A DNA stretch of 64,000 bases from Shinella curvata (GCF_022899935.1 NZ_JALJCJ010000002.1:992001-1056000); one strand, 5' to 3'; shown: positions 23,690 to 31,987, counted from the first letter of the stretch. A program made the numbers and translations. The notes: a model not told the origin generated them from the sequence alone.

Positions 23690-23985
23690 GCATGCCCCGC
23701 CACAACGCGAAGCGAGATGAATCAGAGCCGGCGATTATCGCCGTTCTGGAGCGTGTTGGCTTCAGCGTGTACCGCCTCGACAAGCCCGTTGATCTCCTCT
23801 GCGGGTTCCGCGGCCGGAATTACCTCGTCGAGGTCAAAACCGGCACCAAGGGATATGGCAAAGGCCTGAACGCCAACCAGCAGTCATTCGCTGACGACTG
23901 GCGTGGCTCTCCCGTGTTCAGCCTTCACAGCGTTGATGACGCGGTTGCATTCTCCCAATCCGTCGCGCGTGGGGTAGCCCCATGA
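23686..23985 (+). CDS. PD-(D/E)XK nuclease-fold phage protein
   Basis: 99 residues. The catalytic core is visible as PVDLLCGFRGRNYLVEVKTG (D about 36, E-x-K about 49-51), preceded by the helix AIIAVLERVGFSVYRLD and followed by LNANQQSFADDW. This is the VRR-NUC/Holliday-resolvase-like arrangement. It probably cuts branched or replicating phage DNA. Coupled to neighbours by 4-base overlaps. Confidence 0.75.
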   Translation: MSMPRHNAKRDESEPAIIAVLERVGFSVYRLDKPVDLLCGFRGRNYLVEVKTGTKGYGKGLNANQQSFADDWRGSPVFSLHSVDDAVAFSQSVARGVAP

Positions 23986-24509
23986 GCGGCGTCATCTGGT
24001 CCAAATTCTTCTGGCAGGATTGGGAGACCGATCATGCCGTTCGCCTTAGCTCCTTCGCGGCGCAAGGCCTCTGGATGCGCATGCTCTGCATTGCGGCAGC
24101 ACATGACCCGATCGGCTACGTCGCGGTAGCAGGCAAGGGTCTCGATGAAACCGGGCTCGCTCTTTTGACCGGGCGCCAGGAATCCGAGATCTCTTCCCTG
24201 TTGGGCGAGCTGGAACGAAACGGCGTGTTCTCCCGTGATCGGCAAGGCCGCATCTACTCCCGGAGAATGATCCGGGACGCGCGCAAAGCCGCTACGGCGC
24301 GGAATAACGGCAAAAAGGGCGGCAACCCAACCCTTTCAAATCCTTCGGGAAATTCCGCGTCGGATAAGGGTTGGCATATGGGGGAGGATAAGCCCCATAA
24401 GCCAAGAGCTAAGAGCCAGTCAGAAAAATTAGGCAATTTTTCTTCCAGCGCTGGCGCGCAAAAAAAATCCGACATCATCGAACTGAAGGAGGCTTTCATC
24501 GATGGCTGA
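23982..24509 (+). CDS. Phage replication-type protein (DUF1376/O-like)
   Basis: 175 residues. Begins SGVIWSKFFWQDWETDHAVRL, with a winged-helix-like N-terminal domain (GLALLTGRQESEISSLLGELERNGVF), then a basic linker with RKAATARNNGKKGGNP. This pattern is usual in phage replication-initiation (O-like) proteins and their relatives, which bind origin DNA. Followed by a helical partner gene, as O is by P. Confidence 0.65.
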   Translation: MSGVIWSKFFWQDWETDHAVRLSSFAAQGLWMRMLCIAAAHDPIGYVAVAGKGLDETGLALLTGRQESEISSLLGELERNGVFSRDRQGRIYSRRMIRDARKAATARNNGKKGGNPTLSNPSGNSASDKGWHMGEDKPHKPRAKSQSEKLGNFSSSAGAQKKSDIIELKEAFIDG

Positions 24510-25143
24510 TCTCGTCCCTGCTGACATCTTCGAGCGCCTTCCCGAGCGGTACCGCCGACGGGCGAGGGAGATCGCGGCGCGCGTCGGAGAAATCGACATG
24601 CTGCTACGGCGCTGCGACACCGGAGCACTGCGGGATGCTGCAGTTCGCTTGCGCGGCCAGCTTCGCCCCCAGCCGGATGTCGAGATGGCGGATTTCGCCC
24701 GAGAGTTCAAAACGGCTTGCGGCGACCTGCCGGAATGGGCTGTCTCCGAAGCGACGAACGACTTCCTAGCCGGCCGCGTCGCGAACCACACCGGCCAGTT
24801 CATGCCGACCTGCGCCGAGTTTGCGCGGCATGCCAGGTCGATCATCGCGCCATTCATCGGCGAGAAAAACGGCTTGCGCAACGAAGCCGAGCGCCTGTTT
24901 GAGCGCGCCGAGGACGAGGCCCGTCGCGCGGCGCTCGCCGTCGAGCGCGCCGATCCAGCCGTTCGGGCTCGCGTTCGCGTCATGCTCGCCGCCGCCAAGG
25001 CGGGCGCTCCGCTGCCGGTCACCGGCCGATCGCATATCGGTACATCGCCCGAAACCAAGGCCGAGATGGACAAGCTACGCGTTCGCCGCCCGCACGTCTC
25101 GAAGCTTCCCGAAACCCGCCTTGTGAAGGGAAAACGGTCATGA
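24502..25143 (+). CDS. Hypothetical replication-associated protein
   Basis: 213 residues, mostly helical (PERYRRRAREIAARVGEI; AERLFERAEDEARRAAL). Its position just after the O-like gene, with an 8-bp overlap, suggests a helicase-loader-like partner, but there is no motif to prove it. Confidence 0.55.
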   Translation: MADLVPADIFERLPERYRRRAREIAARVGEIDMLLRRCDTGALRDAAVRLRGQLRPQPDVEMADFAREFKTACGDLPEWAVSEATNDFLAGRVANHTGQFMPTCAEFARHARSIIAPFIGEKNGLRNEAERLFERAEDEARRAALAVERADPAVRARVRVMLAAAKAGAPLPVTGRSHIGTSPETKAEMDKLRVRRPHVSKLPETRLVKGKRS

Positions 25144-25718
25144 ACATCCACGTCCGGCGCACCGAGAAGACCACCGCCCGTATCGAGCTGATCAAGGAAC
25201 TCTATGCCCCCGGCATGTCGGCGCTCGACATCGCAAACGCCGTCGCGGCCCGAACGCACGAGCAGCTTTCACGCATGGTGATCATGGGCATCTATGCCAG
25301 GAATCGTTCGGAACTAGCTGAATACCCGCTGCGCGGCTGGGGTGAGACGAAGCGCAGCCATGAACGTCTGACCGACCGTCGCCACCGCGAGAACAATGCT
25401 AAGCGGGAACGACGCCGGCTTGCCAGGCTCCAACGCGAGGCAGAGCGCGCCGCCGCGCCGCCACGGGCCCCGAAAGAGCGCAAGGCCCCCGAACCGTCAG
25501 AGGCGAAGGCCTACGACGCCACGGCCACGCTCAAGCGCCTTTTCGAGCTCGACGCCACCGAATGCCGCTGGCCGATCACCGGCAGCAAGGCCGATATCCA
25601 GTTCTGCGGGCATCCGGCCACCGGAACCTATTGCGACCATCACCAGCTTCGCAGCGTCGGCAAGGGCACGATATCCGAGCAGCGGGCGTCGAACGATCTA
25701 AGGAGGCATGCGGCATGA
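25140..25718 (+). CDS. GcrA-like regulator
   Basis: 192 residues. The N-terminus (TTARIELIKELYAPGMSALDIANAV) resembles the GcrA helix-turn-helix. The C-terminus (LFELDATECRWPITGSKAD, FCGHPATGTYCDHHQLR) matches the GcrA sigma-70-contact end with its Cys/His residues. A long basic and Ala/Pro linker joins them. In alphaproteobacteria GcrA works with sigma-70 at promoters carrying methylated GANTC. A phage copy could redirect host polymerase to late promoters; this is inferred. Confidence 0.7.
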   Translation: MNIHVRRTEKTTARIELIKELYAPGMSALDIANAVAARTHEQLSRMVIMGIYARNRSELAEYPLRGWGETKRSHERLTDRRHRENNAKRERRRLARLQREAERAAAPPRAPKERKAPEPSEAKAYDATATLKRLFELDATECRWPITGSKADIQFCGHPATGTYCDHHQLRSVGKGTISEQRASNDLRRHAA

Positions 25719-25987
25719 AACTCGTAGGATATGAGGCCAAGGCATTCTCAGCGTGGCGGGAGACCGAGCCTGACTTTGACGTGATCAGTTTCTCGACTGT
25801 CGCCAAGCGCGCTGAGTTAGATCACAAGAAGGTTCGCCGCGCCGTTCGAGGTCTCGCACGCAAGGGGCTGGCGAAATTCTATCGAACGTCGTGGACCGAT
25901 GACGGAGAGCCCCATGGCGCTGGCTACGGCCTCACCAGCCAAGGGCGCGCCATGCTCGACGTCTCCCTCAACGGCAAGGAGGGGTGA
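25715..25987 (+). CDS. Winged-helix-like small protein
   Basis: 90 residues from ATG 25715 (AAGGAGGCATGCGGC lies upstream). The segment ISFSTVAKRAELDHKKVRRAVRGLARKGLAKFYRTSW is spread over residues 24-60 and has the layout of a winged helix (helix-turn-helix plus beta wing). Probable DNA-binding regulator; target unknown. Confidence 0.65.
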   Translation: MKLVGYEAKAFSAWRETEPDFDVISFSTVAKRAELDHKKVRRAVRGLARKGLAKFYRTSWTDDGEPHGAGYGLTSQGRAMLDVSLNGKEG

Positions 25988-25989
25988 GG

Positions 25990-26154
25990 ATGAAGACGAG
26001 CAAGAAGATCGATCTTTGGTTTTGGGGTGTTGGCACCGTCGCCGTCTTGGACAAGCTGGCGGGCGATCAGGAGCGCGCCCGGATGCTCATTCCAATTCTC
26101 TTCATGGCTCTTTTCGCATCGTACATCGCAGAACTTATCGAGCGGCAAGACTGA
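25990..26154 (+). CDS. Small membrane protein
   Basis: 54 residues from ATG 25990, which overlaps a GGTGAGG ribosome site region. A hydrophobic segment near residues 33-48 (MLIPILFMALFASYIA) is a single transmembrane helix. Function unknown. Confidence 0.55.
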   Translation: MKTSKKIDLWFWGVGTVAVLDKLAGDQERARMLIPILFMALFASYIAELIERQD

Positions 26155-26180
26155 ACGGCGGCAACACGAGGAACATGACC

Positions 26181-26834
26181 ATGGCAAGCAATGAACGTTG
26201 GTACGCTGTCCGCACCAAGCCAGGAACGCAGCGAATGGCACGGCCGCTGCCGATTGCAGCGAACGCGACTGAAAAGGAGAAGGAAGCCGCCGAGCGCCGG
26301 AAGGGCGAGAGCATCATCGAGCGCCAGCTTAGGCAGAAGGGTATCGACGTCTATATGCCGGCGTCATGGCTGCGTCTGAAGCACCACCGCACCAACAAGA
26401 TGATCGAGCGCCGTATCCCGTTCCTCGTCGGATACGCTTTCGTTCACCTGCCGGAACTTGAGTTCGAAAAGGTGCGTGGTGTCGAGGGCGTTGTCTGCAT
26501 GCTGTCGGCGTCACGTCTTTCCGGGCCGGTGCAGTTCCCGGAGAGCCTGATCGCAAAGCTCATGTTGGCGGAATTCGACACCGCCCAGGCGGAGCAGCAA
26601 GCCGGCTGGCAGGAGATGGAGAACCGCCGCTTCAAGCGCAGTGAGCAGCTTCGCGGTCAACTCAAGAAGATCCTGCCGAAGGGGCGCGTCCGCACTGTCC
26701 CGCTTCGCGACTGGGCCGATGTCGTCATTGATCGCATGAGCGAAGGCGCCCAATCGCAGGTGAGGGCACTTATCGACAGGTTGGACAAGCTTCAAGCCGC
26801 CGAGACTCTTGCGGAGATCGAAGAAGTCGCTTAA
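26181..26834 (+). CDS. NusG-N-domain protein, candidate late antiterminator
   Basis: 217 residues from ATG 26181 (GAGGAAC is better spaced than for the ATG at 26175). The NGN fold of NusG/RfaH is indicated by RWYAVRTKPGTQRM at the start, then ERQLRQKGIDVYMPA, FLVGYAFVHLPELEF and VRGVEGVVCML. A helical C-terminal extension replaces the KOW domain. It is the last gene before the structured leader and the terminase operon, the place of lambda Q. I infer a processive antiterminator for late transcription. Confidence 0.7.
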   Translation: MASNERWYAVRTKPGTQRMARPLPIAANATEKEKEAAERRKGESIIERQLRQKGIDVYMPASWLRLKHHRTNKMIERRIPFLVGYAFVHLPELEFEKVRGVEGVVCMLSASRLSGPVQFPESLIAKLMLAEFDTAQAEQQAGWQEMENRRFKRSEQLRGQLKKILPKGRVRTVPLRDWADVVIDRMSEGAQSQVRALIDRLDKLQAAETLAEIEEVA

Positions 26835-26960
26835 TGTTACTGCAATCTTTGGTGATTTGTGGCTGTTCTGATCGCGGACCTCGATTAACGAGGGAATACA
26901 CGCCGGGCCACGGGGCGATTTTCACCGCGCCCCGCCGTGGAAAACTATTGCCAATTTTCT
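26835..26960 (+). promoter_or_regulatory. Late-operon leader with GC-rich hairpin
   Basis: No gene. A stem pairs CCAC-GGGGCG (26908-26917) with CGCCCC...GTGG (26928-26940) with a three-base bulge. It lies between the NusG-like gene and the tRNA-Met-like gene. It may be a terminator or pause site at which the antiterminator acts. Confidence 0.45.
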
Positions 26961-27037
26961 GTCGGTGTAGAGCAGTCCGGTAGCTCGCCAGCCTCATAAG
27001 CTGGAGGCCGCAGGTTCAAATCCTGCCACCGCAACCA
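26961..27037 (+). tRNA. tRNA-Met(CAU)-like gene of prophage A
   Basis: 77 bases including CCA fold as a tRNA. The D arm is GAGCAGTCCGGTAGCTC, the anticodon stem CCAGC/GCTGG has loop CTCATAA (anticodon CAT), and the T arm is GCAGG/CCTGC with TTCAAAT. The D and T arms resemble initiator tRNA, but the anticodon stem lacks the three G:C pairs of initiators. The acceptor pairs 1:72 and 2:71 are mismatched. Either a divergent phage tRNA or a decaying copy. Confidence 0.75.
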
Positions 27038-27118
27038 GTTCACCTCTGCGGGTGAAGCGCCAGAGAGCCCGCCCCGGTCTGTCACCCGTTGGCGGGTTTC
27101 TCATTTCAGGAGAGAGCG

Positions 27119-27355
27119 ATGAGCGGCTTCCTCGGCTTCAGGCTCCATAAGGGTGAGCCGAGCCATCCGACCAAGCTGAGAGCGTACACAGGAAGTCTCC
27201 TCAACAAGGCCAGCAAGACTGAGGGCCTGAACAACTACACAGATCACCAGATCGCGCGGTGGTATGGCGTCTCTTTCAGGCTCTCATGGTTTCTCGGCTT
27301 CTGGCGCTTTGGCGAGACTTCCTATCCGTCCGAGCAAGGACCTTTGCCCCGCTGA
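27119..27355 (+). CDS. Small hypothetical protein
   Basis: 78 residues from ATG 27119, with AGGAGAGAGCG upstream. Aromatic C-terminal part (RLSWFLGFWRFGETSYP). Function unknown. Confidence 0.6.
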   Translation: MSGFLGFRLHKGEPSHPTKLRAYTGSLLNKASKTEGLNNYTDHQIARWYGVSFRLSWFLGFWRFGETSYPSEQGPLPR

Positions 27356-27398
27356 TCTTCCCGCCTAACCCTCCACCCCAGCAGAAAGGAACCAGGAC

Positions 27399-27719
27399 AT
27401 GACCCTCTCCGAATTCAAAGCATGGTTTGAAGGCTTCACCGAAGGCATGGCTGGCACTCCGGATGCCGACCAGTGGAAGCGCATTCAGGCGAGGGTGACA
27501 GAGATCGACGGCGTCGCGGTCACCAGGACGGTTTTCGTCGATCGCTACCTCCCGGCCTATCGTCCGTACTGGGCCAGCCGCTTTGATGTGTCCGGCATCT
27601 CTCACGGTACGATGTTGCTCTCCGCGGGCGAGCCCAGCGGCTTCGAGAGCCACAACGCCATGCTTGATCTCGGGAAGGCGGAATTCTCGTCCGCCCTGTC
27701 AGCCCGAAGTATCTGCTAA
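27399..27719 (+). CDS. Conserved hypothetical phage protein
   Basis: 106 residues. Begins MTLSEFKAWFEGFTEGMAGTPDADQWKRI, a segment I recall at the start of many small phage proteins encoded just before the terminase genes in rhizobial prophages. The rest is polar. Function unknown. Confidence 0.7.
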   Translation: MTLSEFKAWFEGFTEGMAGTPDADQWKRIQARVTEIDGVAVTRTVFVDRYLPAYRPYWASRFDVSGISHGTMLLSAGEPSGFESHNAMLDLGKAEFSSALSARSIC

Positions 27720-27762
27720 TCCCCGCATACCCGAAACGAGAGCCGGGCTTACGTCCGGCTTC

Positions 27763-27936
27763 TCAGCCAGAGTATTTTTCTGAAAGCCGCGCACTTTCCT
27801 CGCGCGCCCTTTGATGCGCAGCCTCTTCCCTCACAAAGCGGTGCTTGCGCTCAGGTTGATTGCGCTCTTCCACAATCACTACCCAGTGCGCCTGTTCTTT
27901 CTCTACGCCAATCACGAACGGCGGCACGTCGTCCAT
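27763..27936 (-). CDS. Small leftward cargo protein
   Basis: 57 residues from ATG 27936 (begins MDDVPPFVIGVEKEQAHWVV), with GGGAGGGCAGG as ribosome site. The C-terminal half is a charged helix (KHRFVREEAAHQRAREES). It opposes the late genes, and a hairpin (GAGAGCCGG/CCGGCTTCTC, 27738-27764) separates it from the convergent upstream gene. Function unknown. Confidence 0.6.
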   Translation of the reverse strand: MDDVPPFVIGVEKEQAHWVVIVEERNQPERKHRFVREEAAHQRAREESARLSEKYSG

Positions 27937-28028
27937 CCTGCCCTCCCAAGGTTAGCCCATGCCAGTCCTGAAAAATGCCCGGCATGAGAAGTTCGCGCAA
28001 TCTTTGAATTTAATCAAAGGAAATCAAA

Positions 28029-28436
28029 ATGGCCCGTGGCGGTAAACGTGACGGCGCTGGCCGCCCGGCCGGGGCTCTCACACAGCGCACCAGAGAGGTG
28101 GCCGAGCGTTCGCTTGCCACAGGCATGTCGCCGCTCGATGTGATGCTCGAAAACATGCGGCACTTCCAGCAGGTGGCACTCGACGCCGAAGCAACTCTGG
28201 AAGGACTCACGGCCGAGGAGTTCTCCGACAAGGTGCCGAGTGACGCCACGCCCGAGCAGCAGTTCAAGTTTCTCCTCGCTGAGGTGAAGAAGACAGCCGG
28301 GCTTCGCCAGATGGCGCAGGATGCCGCCCGAGACGCCGCGCCCTACGTTCACGCCAAGCTGGCGTCTGTCGAGCACTCCGGCCCCAACGGATCGCCGATC
28401 GCAATCAGCGTCTTGGCAGAGGATGCCAATCTGTGA
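28029..28436 (+). CDS. Terminase small subunit
   Basis: 135 residues. Begins MARGGKRDGAGRPAGALTQRTREVAERS, the basic N-terminus typical of one family of phage small terminases, then SPLDVMLENMRHFQQ and an acidic C-terminal part ending in a beta segment. It would recognise the phage packaging site and present DNA to the large subunit encoded 3 bp downstream. Confidence 0.75.
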   Translation: MARGGKRDGAGRPAGALTQRTREVAERSLATGMSPLDVMLENMRHFQQVALDAEATLEGLTAEEFSDKVPSDATPEQQFKFLLAEVKKTAGLRQMAQDAARDAAPYVHAKLASVEHSGPNGSPIAISVLAEDANL

Positions 28437-28439
28437 TGC

Positions 28440-29771
28440 ATGGAACCAGCAAAGCTTACGGAGAAGCAGCGAGAGGCTAACCGTCTGCTGGCCGGCCCGG
28501 CCCGCAACATCATGCTCAGGGGCGGGTCTCGCTCTGGCAAGACGTTCGTTCTGGTGCGTGCGCTAATTCAGCGAGCCATCAACGCGCCAGGTTCTCGCCA
28601 TGTCATCTTCCGCTTCCGTTTCAACCACGCCAAGACCTCGGTCTGGTCCGATACGCTGCCAAAGGTCCTATCGCTCTGCTTCCCGTCACTTAAGGTAAGG
28701 TTCGACAAGACGGATTTCTATGTCGAGTTGCCCAACGATTCCGAAATCTGGATCGGGGGCCTCGATGACAAGGAGAGGGTCGAGAAGATCCTCGGCCAGG
28801 AGTATGCCACTCTCTATTTCAACGAGAGCAGCCAGATCCCATGGGCGTCAGTCGAGACGGCAATGTCTCGTCTGGCCCAGAAATGCAAACTGGCGCCGGC
28901 GATCGCTTTGGCCACTGGCCGCGCGTTCCTTACGCTGAAGGCATACTTCGACTGCAACCCGCCATCGAAGCTCCATTGGAGCTACCAGATGTTCCGGGCC
29001 AAGATGAAGCCAGGCACCAAGGAGGTGCTGGCCAAGCCTGAAGACTACGTCGAGATGCAGGTCAACCCTGCAGACAACGTCGATAACCTGCCGGCGGAAT
29101 ACTTCGACGTCCTCGCATCGATGTCAGCAGCCAAGCGGTTGCGCTTTGAGGCAGGCGAATGGGCGAGCGATGTCAGCGGCGCACTTTGGGCGCTGGAGGA
29201 TCGCAAGGCGCCTGACGGCAAGACGATGCCGGGCATAGACAGCCTGCGCGTTGCCTCGTTGCCAGAAATGCGCCGCATCGTCGTATCCGTAGACCCGTCA
29301 GGTACACGGGGAGACGGCGCCGGGGACGATATCGGCATCGTCGTCGCGGGACTCGGCATAGATGGGCACGGATATGTGATCGAGGACGGGACGTGCCAGA
29401 TGTCGCCCGAAGGCTGGGGACGACGAGCCGTCGATCTCTACCACCGACATGAAGCGCATCGGATAATCGGCGAGCGTAACTTCGGCGGCGACATGGTTAG
29501 ATTCACCGTCTCCACCGCTGACAAGAAAGCGGCTTTCAAGGAAGTGGTCGCAAGCCGCGGTAAGGCCGTCCGAGCCGAGCCGATCAGCGCACTTTATGAA
29601 CAGGGTAGGGTTCATCACGTCGGGGACTTTCCCGATCTTGAGGACCAGATGTGCAATTTCACGCCCTCTGGCTATCTCGGGGAAGGTTCGCCTGACCGAG
29701 CCGACGCACTTGTCTGGGCGCTGACAGAATTGATGCTTGGGGGTTCCACCTTCTCGCTCGACAACCTTTGA
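28440..29771 (+). CDS. terL: Terminase large subunit
   Basis: 443 residues. ATPase domain with Walker A GGSRSGKTFVLVRA (about 29-42) and Walker B-like ATLYFNESS (about 121-129). The RNase H-like nuclease domain has VSVDPSGTRGDG (about 282) and later acidic residues (NFGGDMV, SPDRADALVWAL). It is the motor and nuclease that packages concatemeric DNA into proheads through the portal encoded next. Length is normal for the family. Confidence 0.92.
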   Translation: MEPAKLTEKQREANRLLAGPARNIMLRGGSRSGKTFVLVRALIQRAINAPGSRHVIFRFRFNHAKTSVWSDTLPKVLSLCFPSLKVRFDKTDFYVELPNDSEIWIGGLDDKERVEKILGQEYATLYFNESSQIPWASVETAMSRLAQKCKLAPAIALATGRAFLTLKAYFDCNPPSKLHWSYQMFRAKMKPGTKEVLAKPEDYVEMQVNPADNVDNLPAEYFDVLASMSAAKRLRFEAGEWASDVSGALWALEDRKAPDGKTMPGIDSLRVASLPEMRRIVVSVDPSGTRGDGAGDDIGIVVAGLGIDGHGYVIEDGTCQMSPEGWGRRAVDLYHRHEAHRIIGERNFGGDMVRFTVSTADKKAAFKEVVASRGKAVRAEPISALYEQGRVHHVGDFPDLEDQMCNFTPSGYLGEGSPDRADALVWALTELMLGGSTFSLDNL

Positions 29772-29779
29772 GGAAGCCG

Positions 29780-31633
29780 ATGGGGAACATTCTCGCCTTC
29801 GCTCGTGATAGCCTCACGAGCCTGGTGTCCCGCATGGGAACCGACCGAGACAAGGCCGCGACGACCTTCTACGCTCATACGGTGATGACGGACGATCAAC
29901 TGATCGCCGCCTACAGCACTGCATGGCTGCCGCGGAAGATCGTGGACATTCCGGCGCTCGACGCCTGCCGCAAGTGGCGCGGCTGGCAGGCGAAGAAGCC
30001 GCAGATTGAGGCGATCGAGGATGAAGAGAAGCGCCTGAACGTCAAGGGTAAGGTGCTGGAGGCCATGAAAAAGGCCCGGCTCTTCGGCGGCGCGGCGCTT
30101 TACATCGGCACGGGCGATGCCGACGCGGCGAAGCCTCTGGACGTTGAGCGGATCGGCAGGGGCGGCATCCGCTACTTGAACGTGATCACGCGCCGCAAGC
30201 TGAGTGCAGGCGAGATCGAGCGCAACCCGGAATCTGAATGGTACGGCAAGCCGAGGGACTACACCCTCTCGGGCAACAACGGGCAGCAGGTTGTCATCCA
30301 CCCATCGCGCCTGGTGCTGTTCTCTGGCGCGATGCCAGCCGATGACGAGATCTCGACGAACGTTTGGCAGGGCTGGGGCGACAGCGTTCTTCAGTCCACG
30401 CTCGACGCGATCAAGAATGCGGACAGCACGGCCGGCAATATCGCCTCCCTCGTATTCGAGGCGAAGGTCGATGTCATCCGCATCCCAGACTTCATGGCTT
30501 CATTGAACAACGAGGTGTATCGCTCGAAAATCATTGAGCGTTATACGCTCGCGAACATGTCGAAGGGCATCAACGGAACGCTGCTTCTCGACAAGGAAGA
30601 GGAATATGACACCAAGAGCGCATCGCTCGCCGGCCTGACTGATATCCTCATGGCTTTCATGCAGATCGTGTCCGGTGCTGCCGACATTCCGGTAACGCGC
30701 CTCTTGGGGCAGTCGCCCGCCGGCATGAACTCGACCGGCACGTCGGACATGAAGAATTACCACGACCGCATCCAGTCGATGCAGGAACTGGAGCTTCAGC
30801 CAGCCATGGCCCGTCTTGACGAATGCATCGAGCGATCGGCCGGCGTGGTTGACCCCGATGTCCACTATCGCTGGGCTCCTCTGGAGCAGATGAGCGAGAA
30901 GGAGCGGGCCGATATCTTCAAGATCACGGCCGACGCCGCTCGCCAGCTCGTTGGCACGACGGCCGGCCAGGAAATCGTCCCGCGCGAGGCTGTTTCCGAC
31001 GCTCTCGTCAATCGGCTAGTCGAGGATGGCGTTCTGCCTGGCCTCGACGCTGCGATCGAGGAATACGGCAAGCTGAGCGAGCAGGAGCCGTCAGACGATG
31101 AGCTTGCGGCTGCTGCCGCAGCACAGGCCGCGGCAAAGCCGAACAACGTGACGCGCATGCAGGCAGCGGCGAACGACGCCGCGCCGCGCACGCTCTATGT
31201 GCGACGTGACGTCCTGAACGCCGCCGAGATCATTGCATGGGCCAAGGGGCAGGGGTTCAAGACAACGCTCCCGGCCGATGACCTGCACGTCACCATCACG
31301 TTCAGCCGCACGCCCGTCGATTGGATGGAAATGGGCTCGACATGGGAAGATGAGGTCAAGATCCCGCGCGGCGGTGCTCGCCTGATGGAGAGGTTCGGCG
31401 AGGCTCGCGTCCTGCTGTTCAACTCGAACATGCTCCGCTGGCGCCATGACGAGATGGTCGACAAGGGCGCTTCATGGGATCACCCGGAATACCAGCCGCA
31501 CATCACCATCAGCTACGATCCGGGTTCCCCTGATCTTGCCGATGTCGAGCCCTATCAGGGTGAGATCGTGCTTGGGCCAGAGCGCTTTGCTGAAATCTAT
31601 GAAGGGACAGCCCAAAGCATCGCAGAGAGTTAG
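29780..31633 (+). CDS. Portal protein (DUF1073 type) with C-terminal Acb1-like 2H phosphoesterase domain
   Basis: 617 residues from ATG 29780, 6 bp after GAGGA. Residues 1-450 are a DUF1073-type portal (WLPRKIVDIPALDACRKWRGW; VTRLLGQSPAGMNSTGTSDMKNYH). A linker leads to a separate domain, about 475-617, with two H-x-T motifs, H503-V-T (LHVTITFS) and H574-I-T (PHITISYD). These are the hallmark of 2H phosphoesterases, such as the anti-CBASS enzyme Acb1. The portal forms the DNA channel; the extra domain could degrade defence cyclic nucleotides. Activity is not shown by sequence alone. Confidence 0.85.
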   Translation: MGNILAFARDSLTSLVSRMGTDRDKAATTFYAHTVMTDDQLIAAYSTAWLPRKIVDIPALDACRKWRGWQAKKPQIEAIEDEEKRLNVKGKVLEAMKKARLFGGAALYIGTGDADAAKPLDVERIGRGGIRYLNVITRRKLSAGEIERNPESEWYGKPRDYTLSGNNGQQVVIHPSRLVLFSGAMPADDEISTNVWQGWGDSVLQSTLDAIKNADSTAGNIASLVFEAKVDVIRIPDFMASLNNEVYRSKIIERYTLANMSKGINGTLLLDKEEEYDTKSASLAGLTDILMAFMQIVSGAADIPVTRLLGQSPAGMNSTGTSDMKNYHDRIQSMQELELQPAMARLDECIERSAGVVDPDVHYRWAPLEQMSEKERADIFKITADAARQLVGTTAGQEIVPREAVSDALVNRLVEDGVLPGLDAAIEEYGKLSEQEPSDDELAAAAAAQAAAKPNNVTRMQAAANDAAPRTLYVRRDVLNAAEIIAWAKGQGFKTTLPADDLHVTITFSRTPVDWMEMGSTWEDEVKIPRGGARLMERFGEARVLLFNSNMLRWRHDEMVDKGASWDHPEYQPHITISYDPGSPDLADVEPYQGEIVLGPERFAEIYEGTAQSIAES

Positions 31634-31635
31634 GA

Positions 31636-31908
31636 CTACTTACTCCAGCAGTCTATGACACTCTGATTCGGGACAAGCAGATGTCTCATACGAGCATTGC
31701 TAGCGGCGATGACAATGAGACTGTCATTTTGAGAAAGTATTTTGTCGACATACTGCTGAAGCTGTTCCAGCGTACCCCCATAGCCCACGTACCACACGGT
31801 TTCGAGAACGCGATGCACGCATGGCCCGAGCTTCTTCAGGTGTGCGTCCATTTGTGCGTGTGTGGGGTTGGGACCATTCAGATCATAAGAAACAAAGTAG
31901 TTAGCCAT
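31636..31908 (-). CDS. SinR-like protein with Cas2-type fold (cargo gene)
   Basis: 90 residues from ATG 31908 (TTGGAGGGTGTA upstream). Begins MANYFVSYDLNGPNPTHA, with a second conserved segment VLETVWYVGYGGTLEQLQQYV and a C-terminal beta part with DSLIVIAAS. This is the ferredoxin-like layout of the SinR/Cas2/VapD group. No cas1, repeats or other cas genes occur here. It runs opposite to the late operon between portal and protease genes, as morons do. Confidence 0.7.
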   Translation of the reverse strand: MANYFVSYDLNGPNPTHAQMDAHLKKLGPCVHRVLETVWYVGYGGTLEQLQQYVDKILSQNDSLIVIAASNARMRHLLVPNQSVIDCWSK

Positions 31909-31987
31909 TACACCCTCCAATTTTCTTACGCGACTTTAGAAGAGCGCTAAATCAACCCAGAGTCGAGTCCGGCTGAGGACTATCAAC

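Noticed and set aside
27720-28028. 300-bp gap before the terminase gene as non-coding
   Set aside because: A 57-residue leftward gene with a good ribosome site occupies 27763-27936.
31636-31908. Cas2-like gene taken as evidence of a CRISPR locus
   Set aside because: No repeats, cas1 or other cas genes occur in the window, and the protein fits the stand-alone SinR-like group.
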